Shown piece by piece: positions 54,310 to 64,000 of a stretch of DNA of 64,000 nucleotides. The stretch comes from Mesostigma viride (Eukaryota > Streptophyta > Mesostigmatophyceae > Mesostigmatales > Mesostigmataceae), in contig RPFO01000080.1 of NCBI GenBank assembly GCA_009746045.1, positions 10,107,121-10,171,120 on the forward strand, read 5' to 3'. The position numbers and the translations under genes were made by a program. Under the pieces are notes generated by a model. It had not been told where the DNA came from. It made no database searches and worked only from the letters and a program-made list of their open reading frames with translations. Position 1 is the stretch's first letter; each line of letters starts with the position of its first letter.

Positions 54310-57300
54310 TCCCCTCTAGTGACTACGATTAACCCCAACGAAAAAGTTTGTCAAACCGTGAGGACCAAAAAGTGGCCCGTACGAAAACCGCGAGCGCAGG
54401 GCGACCGATAGTCAGGGCGATCCGGGGATCCGCAGTTGCGCCCTATCGTAGCAGTTGCCCGAAAAGTGGCAAACTAGGCAGATCGATTGTCAGGAGTTCT
54501 GAACGGGTGCTGAAATGCCTGATCTGGTCAGATCCGGTTCAGCACTTTTGCGGACAGGGGGGTTTCCTGTTCGGCAAATTGTTCAGCAGGGGGGTGGCTC
54601 GCCAATGGGAGGAGAAAGAAAACACAGGCAGTTTGACGGACCTGAAACGCGATGTCGGTTTGTTTCCGGGCCTCGAACTCTTGGCGCGAACCTGAACATT
54701 CCAAACAACCCGTCGCAAGCGGTGATCAACTTCGGCTACTGGGCCCATCGCTTGGCCGAGAGCGTGCCGTACTTTTTGGCCGTAGCGTTCAGTGCCTCAG
54801 GTCAACGGAGCGTTCAGAAATCGTCTAGCAACCGTGAAAAAAATGTTTAGAAACCGTAAAAATTTGGGCGTTACGGCCGTTTTGTTGTCCGCATTGCATT
54901 CAGAAACCGTTTCACTGAGTTGTTCCGCATCACTTTTCGATTCAGACCGAAGTTATAGTCTGAACATGATGTGACTGATATTGATTCTAAAATTATACGC
55001 AAATTTTGAGTTGGAGGAGTGGAGAGTAGTATGATGCTTGCTGGACGAATTTCTGCCAGATTCCGTACTTACCAAGCAGGGAAAAATTGACTTGGGAGGA
55101 TTTTCAAGTGGGTAGTACGCGGTGCTGGACCGCCTGGACGCGCCCAAGCAATCGAACGTGCATAAACCAGGACTGCGAGGGGGTGAGGGGGCGACATGCT
55201 GCGACAGCACTTGATTTAATTTCCTGCTGGCTGGGGATGGCGGTCAACGCTGCCTGGAAAATTGGCGATGGACAATGCGTGGGCATTGCTTTTAAAGCGT
55301 TCAATGTTCCATTTCGATGCGTACCTTTGAATTGTTTCTGATCTGGCTGGCCGTCGGTGGGCAGTCACTTGCGTGGGAGAGGTTCGGGGCGCTATGGCCT
55401 GCTGCGATAGCTAGCGACCTGGAAATGGAATGTCGTTGTAGATTTAGGTATTATGTTATCGTGCTTCTTCGCTTGACGTATTGGGTGCCTAGTGAAATCA
55501 GTTTGCTGTTCGTGGAAGGCGTGGGTGTGGCCGACGAGTTTCTGTTGTCGTCACACAATATTGGAATGAACGCTGGATTTGTTGCCACGGGACGTACGCT
55601 GGCGATGCCGATGGTGAGTCGTTTGTTTCGATGACCGGGCTAGTGCCTGCTCTCTTTCTGATGCGTTTCCTTGGTTGCGTTGTTTCCATTGGGCCGAATT
55701 CACGTAGTCGCAGCGAAGACATAGCGTAGCAAAGGTCTGCGTTTCATTTTTTTAGCCGTGCAGGACGCCATCTTCATGGTCCTTCGGGTTTCCCGTGTCA
55801 ACGTCCGTTGCCAGAGGATCTGTGATGATTTTTTCTGGAATATACTGGGCGGTGAAAGCCCCTGTGGATCCTTTTTGGTCATGAGTTTAGGGCGTCATTT
55901 ACTGCTGTACTCGCTGACATTCATGGTGCTTACTGCGTAAGATAATCTGCCTTGCTTCGCGCGTGGATTTTCACTGGGGTGAAGAGCGCATCTGGTAACT
56001 TGTTTACGTGGTGTATAAGGTGATCAATCAACCATTTGTTCATAGAACTGGTTGTCTCCTTGATAGAAGGTGTGACAGTAGAAGGTGTTTTATATTTCTT
56101 CATCAAGCATGTCAAAAGTAATCTCCACTGGCTTACAACCTGAATCTTGCTTTGCTGGGTCTGCTGTGTTCCTGTCTCATTGTGCAGGCTATCCCCTTGG
56201 TTGACCAACCAGGTGATTTGTGGTGCCAGTGGGGCCATATTGGTTTTATTCTCATTTTCCATCCGTGGCAACGGACCGCATGGGCGGGCGGCAGGGCAGA
56301 GAGGTCAGGGCAGGCCAGGCCAGGCGAGGCAGGAAAGGCTGCAAGGGTATGCAGCACAGGTAGGCTGGCAGGCAAGGGCCATGGGGCATGAGCCATGGGG
56401 CTTGAGCTACGAGCATTGCGGCATGGGGTTTGGGGATGGGGAAAACAGGAGGGCAGGCAGTCAGCCACATCCACATGATTAGGGGCCAGACAGCAATCAG
56501 GGGCACCGCGGGCCCACTTATGCATGCCAGGCACCCCACCAACCCACGTAGCATGCAAGCCACCCCCATGCCCACGCACGCATGCCACCCCCCCCCCCCC
56601 CACAAACCCATGCACGCATGCCAGCCACCCCCCACACCCACGTACGCATGCCAGCCACCCCCCACCCACGCACGCATGGCAGCCACCCCACGAACCCAGG
56701 CACGCATGCCAGCCCCCCCTCAAGCCACGCATGCATGGCAGCCCCCACCACACCCACGCATGCATGCCACTCCCCCCCACACCCACGCACGCATGCCAGC
56801 CACCCCCATACCCACCTACGCCCCCCCACACCCACGCACACATGCCAGCCCCCCCCTCATGTACGCATGCATGCCAGCCACCCCACAAACCCACGCTTGG
56901 ATGCCAGCCCCCCCACATGCATGCATGCATGCCAGCCCCCCCCACACCCACGCACGCATGGCAGCCGCCCCCCAAACCCACGCACGCATGCCAGCCAACC
57001 CCCACATGCACGCATGCTTGCCAGCCACCCCACATGCAAACAAGCCCCCCCCCACATGCATGCTTGCATTCCAGCCACCCCACAAACCCATGCACGCATG
57101 CCAGCCACCCCACACCCACGCACGCATGCCAGCCACCCCACGAGCCCACGCATGCATGCCAGCCACCCCCACAAACCCACGCATGCATGCCAGCCACCCC
57201 CCACATGCACGTGCATGCAAGCCACCCCCACACCCACGTACGCATGCCAGCCACCCCCCACACCCACGCACGCATGGCAGCCCACCCCACGAACCCAGGC

Positions 57301-58458
57301 ACGCATGCCAGCCCCCCCTAAACCCACGCACGCATGGCAGCCCACCCCCAAACCCAGGCACGCATGCCAGCCACCCCCACACCCACGCACTTATGTTAGC
57401 CCCCCCCACACACACGCATGCATGCCAGCCCCCCCCAAACCCATACACGCGTGCCAGACCCCCCCACATGCACGCATGCATGCCAGCCACCCCACAAACC
57501 CACTTATGCATGCCAGCCACCCCCGTCACCAACGTACGCACGCCGTCCCCCCCCACCCACGCATGCATGCCAGCCTGCCCCGCCCGGGCGGCCCACATGT
57601 GTCCATGGCAGCTCCCCCCACACCCACGCATGCATGCTAGCCACTCCACAAACCCATGCACGCATGCCAGCCACCCCCACACCCACGCACGCATGCCACC
57701 CCCCCACAAACCCACGCATGCATGCCAGCCACCCCCCACATGCACGCATGCATGACAGCCACCCCCCACATGCACGTGCATGCCAGCCACCCCCCACACC
57801 CACATACGCATGCCAGCCCCCCCCTAAACCCACGCATGCATGGTAGCTGCCCACCACACCCACGAACGGACAGGGCTGGCCTGCCGCACCCCACGGTCGC
57901 GCTCAAGGGCACTTTTGAGTCATGTACAAAACTTTGTCTACATGAAGTCATTGTGGGCATGACCGATGGTGCATGTGTTTACAAAGGATTGCCACTCAAT
58001 GAATATTAATGAATGATCAACATGGGAGTTTGCATGGGAGTGTTTGGTCGTTATGGCTGCCGCTTGCAAAAAGCGGTACCCACATTGTGTCCTGCATGGC
58101 ATAGCTTCATTGTGAGTTCCAGTTGTTAGGAAGTAATGAGTAAGGAAATACTTGCATGCAATGAACGGCGACGTCTCACGATGTACAGTACTATTCGGAT
58201 TGGGTTGATGTACTAGTAGTACGACGCGTGCTGGACGTGCCCGTGAGGGACGGAGCGTGGGATCGACGGTGCGGCAGGCCGGCGCGAGCGCGCGCGATGG
58301 GAAGCCCCCAAAGGAAGGCCGCCGAGCGTTCGCCCCCCGGCGTAGGGGCCGGGCCGGTCGGCGGGCTCAACCCGGCGGGTCGAAGCTTTCGGCGGGGGCC
58401 TCAGGGCCCCTGGTGGCGTAGTGCGTCCGAATAAGTGGGGGGCCTTGGCCCCCACTAG
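54310..58458 (+). mobile_element. H1 unit 2, Helitron-like, head-to-tail with unit 1
   Basis: Same ends and contents as unit 1. Outside the minisatellite I find one substitution (50627 vs 54790) and a few one-base changes in G, T and C runs over more than 2 kb. The lengths are 4164 and 4149. It ends CTAG at 58455-58458. Confidence 0.65.
56519..57869. repeat. C-rich minisatellite in H1 unit 2
   Basis: Same array as in unit 1, with the same order of unit variants. Length differences are confined to C-runs. Confidence 0.95.
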
Positions 58459-59185
58459 TTGCCCTTTATACTACTTTTTGGCTGCGCAAACTCTTCCGCA
58501 AACTCTTCCGGCAAACGTTGTCCGTACACTAGTAGCGCGAAAATCGGAACGCAAAATTTGTTTCCACAAAATCTTTCAGCAAATCGTGTCCGTAGGCTTT
58601 CTAGCGGCCTGTCACCGCGTAGCGTCCGGCGCCCAAACTCTTCTAAGACGAGTAGCCAAACAACCTCCAGCCAATTTCGCCAGCATTAGAGGAAATATAC
58701 GTAACGGCTGAGTAACGGTCTAATACATTTAGTAGCTCAGCGTAGGAGCGAGCCAAAACGATGCGTGCCAAGTTGAGCTTGAAATTGGCCTAGGCGTTTG
58801 GAACGGACGAGGGAAATTGGCAGGGAAAACGGCGAGGAGAGGACCGATTCAAGGGGTATTTGGCGGTTGCTGGCAAAAAGCGAGAAAGCTGACGGACGGA
58901 TCTGACGTACTGACATAACAGGTTTAGTTGCGGTTCGGTTCAGCCACCGGCTTCCCAAAATAGGCCAGCAAACCGTCCGGCACCATGAGTTTGCATGGAA
59001 TCGAGGCGTAATCCAGGGGATCACAGGCTGTGGCCGGCCGTACAGGTTCGGCTGTCTTGCTAGTGGGCGGGCTGTGTGAGCGGGAGTGTACGGCTGTGCT
59101 GGTACTCGCCGTTGAGGCACAAAAAGCCGTTGAGGCACAGAATCTGCCAAGTAGCGGGGGTTCGGGGGCGGAGCCCCCGATCTTG
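58459..59185 (+). mobile_element. H2 unit 1 (727 bases), Helitron-like end
   Basis: It starts TTGCCCTTTATACTAC and ends with hairpin CGGGGGC-GGA-GCCCCCG (59163-59179), then ATCTTG|T. The start was fixed by the junction with H1. It begins TT, not the TC of classical Helitrons. ORFs on both strands are repeated in all three units and have no recognised domain. Confidence 0.6.
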
Positions 59186-59912
59186 TTGCCCTTTATACTA
59201 CTTTTTGGCTGCGCAAACTCTTCCGCAAACTCTTCCGGCAAACGTTGTCCGTACACTAGTAGCGCGAAAATCGGAACGCAAAATTTGTTTCCACAAAATC
59301 TTTCAGCAAATCGTGTCCGTAGGCTTTCTAGCGGCCTGTCACCGCGTAGCGTCCGGCGCCCAAACTCTTCTAAGACGAGTAGCCAAACAACCTCCAGCCA
59401 ATTTCGCCAGCATTAGAGGAAATATACGTAACGGCTGAGTAACGGTCTAATACATTTAGTAGCTCAGCGTAGGAGCGAGCCAAAACGATGCGTGCCAAGT
59501 TGAGCTTGAAATTGGCCTAGGCGTTTGGAACGGACGAGGGAAATTGGCAGGGAAAACGGCGAGGAGAGGACCGATTCAAGGGGTATTTGGCGGTTGCTGG
59601 CAAAAAGCGAGAAAGCTGACGGACGGATCTGACGTACTGACATAACAGGTTTAGTTGCGGTTCGGTTCAGCCACCGGCTTCCCAAAATAGGCCAGCAAAC
59701 CGTCCGGCACCATGAGTTTGCATGGAATCGAGGCGTAATCCAGGGGATCACAGGCTGTGGCCGGCCGTACAGGTTCGGCTGTCTTGCTAGTGGGCGGGCT
59801 GTGTGAGCGGGAGTGTACGGCTGTGCTGGTACTCGCCGTTGAGGCACAAAAAGCCGTTGAGGCACAGAATCTGCCAAGTAGCGGGGGTTCGGGGGCGGAG
59901 CCCCCGATCTTG
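59186..59912 (+). mobile_element. H2 unit 2 (727 bases)
   Basis: Appears identical to H2 unit 1. Hairpin 59890-59906, CTTG 59909-59912. Confidence 0.6.
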
Positions 59913-60650
59913 TTGCCCTTATATACTACTTTTAGGTCGGCCCAATTGTTCCGCAAACTCTTCCGGCAAACGTTGTCCGTACACGAGTAGCGCAAAAATC
60001 CGAACGCACAATTTGTTTCCACAAAATCTTTCAGCAGATCGCGTCCGTAGGCTTTCTAGCGGCCTGTCACCGCGTAGCGTCCGGCACCCAAACTCTTCTA
60101 AGACGGGAACTCAAACAAATACCCCGTGACGACAGTAGTAGTCAGTAAAACAGACTAAAACGGCCGTTACCTGCGCGTAACGGTCCAGAACTCCGAGTTT
60201 CTAAGCTCCGTAGCTATCGACGACGATGCGTGCCAAGTTCAGCTTGAAATTGGCCTAGGCGTTTGGGCCGGACGAGGGAAATTGGCGAGGAAAACGGCGA
60301 GGAGAGGACCGATTCAAGTGGTATTTGGCGGTTGCTGGCAAAAAGTGAGGAATCTGACGGACGGACCTGACGTGCTGACATACCAGGTTTAGTTGCGGTT
60401 CGGTTCAGCCACCGGCTTCCCAAAATAGGCCAGCAACCCGTCCGGCACCATGAGTTTGCATGGAATCGTGGCGTAATCCATGGAATCACAGGCTGTGGCC
60501 GGCCGTACAGGTTCGGCTGTCTTGCTAGTGGGCGGGCTGTGTAAGCGGGAGTGTACGGCTGTGCTGGTACTCGCCGTTGAGGCACAAAAAGCCGTTGAGG
60601 CACAGAATCTGCCAAGTAGCGGGGGTTCGGGGGCGGAGCCCCCGATCTTG
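59913..60650 (+). mobile_element. H2 unit 3 (738 bases), diverged
   Basis: Same ends (hairpin 60628-60644, CTTG 60647-60650). It carries substitutions and a replaced block at about 60100-60220. It is followed directly by H3. Confidence 0.6.
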
Positions 60651-61372
60651 TCAACTACTTAACTACGATCGTGTTGCGCAAGGGAGAACCCCGAACATCC
60701 TGACACCGCCGCGGGCGCCGTACCGTACGGCCTGATCGCACCCCCACGATCGAAGGCCATCCCTGAAATCCTGCGGAGCCGCGAGTTACGTCCCGTAACC
60801 GCCGGCCTGAACGCCGTCACACCCTCGTAAGATCGAGTCTGATGTGTTCTGAACAGAAACTGAATTCAGCAAAATGCGCGAGAAATGCCGTGGGGCATAT
60901 ACGGCTGATTAACTTGTTACTACGGGAAGGATCTCTATCCAAACATCCTACTACAAATACTAAGGGTTCAGACTGAACGGGAAATTTTGAGTGTTCAGAC
61001 TGAACGAAAATTGAGTTCGAACACTTTTCTGAACGGGTTTTTGGTTCAATTTTCGGTTCGGCCTACTTCCCACGCCATTTCCGTGCCAATTTTAGCGAGA
61101 TTACTGACCTGAACGTGTTCAGACGGCGAGCGTGGGAAAAAAACGGCTCGAAACTGTGAAAAGCAGGAGGCTCCGCCTAAAAAACGGCCGTACGAAGCCG
61201 AAATTTTTGGGCTCCCGCTGGCCCCCCCCGCCTCGGCGCCCTTGGCCACTGCCCCTTCGCACTGCGCACCCCGCGTGGCGCCGGCGTTCCCGAGGACGCA
61301 CCCCGCGGGTGTACGCGCCAATCGCCCGCTCAGGCGCCAAAAAGTCTGGGCCCCGAAGGGGCCCCCAACTTG
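60651..61372 (+). mobile_element. H3 unit 1 (722 bases), Helitron-like
   Basis: It starts TCAACTACTTAACTACG (TC start) and ends with hairpin GGGCCCC-GAA-GGGGCCC (61348-61364), then CCAACTTG|T. It shares TTCTGAACGG and a GCTGAATTCAGCAAAATG block among units. H1 has a related TCAGGAGTTCTGAACGG at about 50329, as H3 unit 2 does at about 61561. No coding content is recognised. Confidence 0.6.
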
Positions 61373-62070
61373 TCAACTACTTAACTACGATCGTGTTGCG
61401 CAGGGGAGAACCCCGAACATCCTGACATCGCCGCGGGCGCCGTACCGTACGGCCTGATCGCACCCCCACGAACGGCTACTATTCCTGAAATCCTGCGGAG
61501 CCGCGAGTTACGGCCCGTAACCGCCGGCCTGAACGCCGTCACACCCTCCTAAGATCGAGTCTCAGGAGTTCTGAACGGATGCTGAATTCAGCAAAATGCG
61601 CGAGAAATGCCGTGGGGCATATACGGCAGGGGAAAGAGTTTCTTGCCGAAGCAAACATTTCAAGTGTTCAGACTGAACGAAAATTTCAAGTGTTCAGACT
61701 GAACGAAAATTTAGTTCGAACACATTTCTGAACGGGTTTTTGGTTCAATTTTCGGTTCGGCCTACTTCCCACGCAATTTCTGTGCCGATTTTTGCGAGAT
61801 GACTGACCTGAACGTGTTCAGACGGGGAGCATGGAAAAAAAACGGCTCGAAACTGTGGACAGCAGGGGGCTCCGCTTAAAAAACGGCCGTACGAAACCGA
61901 AATTTTTGGGCTCCCGCTGGCCCCCCCGCCTCGGCGCCCTCGGCCACTGCCCCTTCGCACTGCGCACCCCGCGTGGCGCCGGCGTTCCCGAGGACGCACC
62001 CCGCGGGTGTACACGCCAATCGCCCGCTCAGGCGCCAAAAAGTCTGGGCCCCGAAGGGGCCCCCAACTTG
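61373..62070 (+). mobile_element. H3 unit 2 (698 bases)
   Basis: Same ends as unit 1; hairpin 62046-62062, CTTG at 62067-62070. Confidence 0.6.
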
Positions 62071-63544
62071 TCAACTACTTAACTACGATCGTGTTGCGCA
62101 AGGGAGAACCCCGAACATCCTGACACCGCCGCGGGCGCCGTACCGTACGGCCTGATCGCACCCCCACGATCGAAGGCCATCCCTGAAATCCTGCGGAGCC
62201 GCGAGTTACGTCCCGTAACCGCCGGCCTGAACGCCGTCACACCCTCGTAAGATCGAGTCTGATGTGTTCTGAACAGAAACTGAATTCAGCAAAATGCGCG
62301 AGAAATGCCGTGGGGCATATACGGCTGATTAACTTGTTACTACGGGAAGGATCTCTCTCCAAACATCCTACTACATTTACTAAGTGTTCAGACTGAACGG
62401 GAAATGTCGACTGTTAAGAATGAACGGGAAATGTGCAGAAAATTTAGTTCGAACCCTAGTTTGAACGGTTTGCGGGTTAGATTTTCGGTTCGGCCTACTT
62501 CCCATGCAATTTCCGTGCCAATTTTTGCGAGATGACTGAACTGAACGTGTTCAGACGAGGAGCGTTGCAATCAACGGCTGGAAACTTTGAAAAGCAGGGG
62601 GCTCAGCTCGCCAAACGGCCGTACGATACCGAAATTTTTGGGCTCCCGCTGGCCCCCCTTATATAGTCGAGCTACGAAACGAGTTGAGACTGAACGGGAC
62701 GCGTGGCAGTATGACAGTCAGAGTCACAGTGACAGGAGAGTTGACAGTGGGAAATTTTGGAGTGTTGTGAACCAGCGAATTTTTTATTATTGTCGAGCTA
62801 CGAAACCGCGGGTTGAGACTGTACGAGACGCGTGGCAGTAGGACAGTGACAGTGACAGTGGGAAAGTGTGTTGTGAACCAGCGATCAGGCCGTACCGTAC
62901 GGCCTGATCGCACCCCCACGACCGAGGGCCATGCCTGAAATCCTGCGGAGCCGCGAGTTACGGCCCGTAACCGCTCGCCTGAACACCGTCACACCCGCGT
63001 AAGATCGAGTCTGAGGTGTTCTGAACGGAAGCCGAATTCAGCAAAATGCGCGAGAAATGCCGGGGGGCATATACGGCTGGGGGGGATGTTGTTTGCCGAA
63101 TCTAAATCTACAAAACATCCTACTTGATTTACTAAGGGTTCAGACGGAACGGGAAATTTCGACTGTTCAGACTGAACGAAAATTGAGTTCGAACACTTTT
63201 CTGAACGGGTTTTTGGTTCAATTTTCGGTTCGGCCTACTTCCCACGCCATTTCCGTGCCAATTTTAGCGAGATGACTGACCTGAACGTGTTCAGACGGCG
63301 AGCGTGGGAAAAAAACGGCTCGAAACTGTGAAAAGCAGGAGGCTCCGCCTAAAAAACGGCCGTACGAAGCCGAAATTTTTGGGCTCCCGCTGGCCCCCCC
63401 CGCCTCGGCGCCCTTGGCCACTGCCCCTTCGCACTGCGCACCCCGCGTGGCGCCGGCGTTCCCGAGGACGCACCCCGCGGGTGTACGCGCCAATCGCCCG
63501 CTCAGGCGCCAAAAAGTCTGGGCCCCGAAGGGGCCCCCAACTTG
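62071..63544 (+). mobile_element. H3 composite unit 3 (about 1.47 kb)
   Basis: It starts like a normal H3 unit, loses its 3' end near 62658, then has about 230 bases of other sequence with an internal duplication (GAGCTACGAAACnGnGTTGAGACTG at about 62668 and 62794). It re-enters H3 at its first hundred bases (62887, AGGCCGTACCGTACGGCCTG) and ends normally with hairpin 63520-63536 and CTTG 63541-63544. Confidence 0.6.
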
Positions 63545-64000
63545 TCAACTACTTAACTACGATCGTGTTGCGCAAGGGAGAAACCCGAACATCCTGACAT
63601 CGCCGCGGGCGCCGTACCGTACGGCCTGATCGCACCCCCACGAACGAGGGCAAATCCTGAAATCCTGCGGAGCCGCGAGTAACGGCCCGTAACCGCTAGT
63701 CTGAACGCCGTCACACCCTCCTAAGATCGAGTCTTACCTATTCTGAACAGAAGCTGAATTCAGCAAAATGCGCAAGAAATGCCGGGGGGCATATACGGCT
63801 GGGAGGAAGAGTTTATACACGAAGGATCTCTCTCCAAACAAAATACTAGAAATACTAAGGGTTCAGACTGAACGGGAAATTTCGACTGTTCAGACTGAAC
63901 GAGAAGTGTGCGGAAAATTTAGTTCGAACCCTATTTTGAACGGTTTGTCGGTTAAATTTTCGGTTCGGCCTACTTCCCACGCAATTTTCGTGCCAATTTT
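63545..64000 (+). mobile_element. H3 unit 4, cut by window end
   Basis: TCAACTACTTAACTACG start; runs past the end of the window. Confidence 0.6.

Noticed and set aside
61046-61321. Minus-strand ORF repeated in H3 units
   Set aside because: Frame varies between units (indels at C-runs) and content is low-complexity; not supported as a gene.

Overview
The window is nuclear DNA from a plant-lineage eukaryote, most likely a streptophyte green alga with a large, repeat-rich genome. The main evidence is one host gene: a growth-regulating factor (GRF) with both a QLQ and a WRC domain, a combination I know only from streptophytes. The species cannot be fixed from sequence alone. Almost everything else is mobile or tandemly repeated DNA, and most of it is young.

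Layout. 1-2371: an ORF1-only 'half-LINE' (minus strand). 2497-2808: a 5'-truncated LINE with a (TTTAA)n tail. 3138-3947 and 11977-12120: a GAGTAC/GTACTC-rich satellite, split by a complete Ty1/Copia-like element (3948-11976, 5-bp target duplication AGTAC). 12252-13495: a G-rich minisatellite. 13496-19493: mostly featureless intergenic DNA. 19494-24199: the GRF gene and an ORF that probably continues it. 26601-28280: four truncated LINE copies. 28588-32682: a TIR-bounded element with a TTAA-flanked transposon (T1) nested in it. 33596-42533: a Ty3/Gypsy-like element with identical-looking LTRs, target duplication CCGGG, no visible integrase and an extra 3' ORF. It sits inside a half-LINE ORF1. 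43540-46400: more half-LINE copies. 46585-49235: a second TTAA element (T2) carrying a PHD-finger ORF. 49604-50145: a third TTAA element (T3), cut off by the next region. 50146-64000: head-to-tail arrays of three repeat families (H1 x2, H2 x3, H3 x4 or more). Their units all end in a GC-rich hairpin followed by CTAG or CTTG and then T, which are Helitron-like ends.

How the parts relate. The ORF2-bearing LINE and the ORF1-only half-LINEs share a short 3'-terminal hairpin (CTCC-CAAC-GGAG type) and short AT-rich repeat tails, so the half-LINEs were probably mobilised in trans. The Gypsy-like element needs an integrase from elsewhere, because its LTR ends and target duplication are integrase-like but no integrase is seen. 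The insertions are nested and give a relative history: half-LINE first, then TIR element and T1, and separately the Gypsy element; T3 first, then the Helitron-like array.

Strongest candidates for something new: the precise tandem arrays of Helitron-like units; a Copia-like polyprotein whose protease-like domain lies between integrase and reverse transcriptase; the Gypsy-like element with an RNase-H1-type hybrid-binding ORF before gag and an AUGA-coupled 771-residue ORF after pol; and a GRF carrying an SR-type RS domain.
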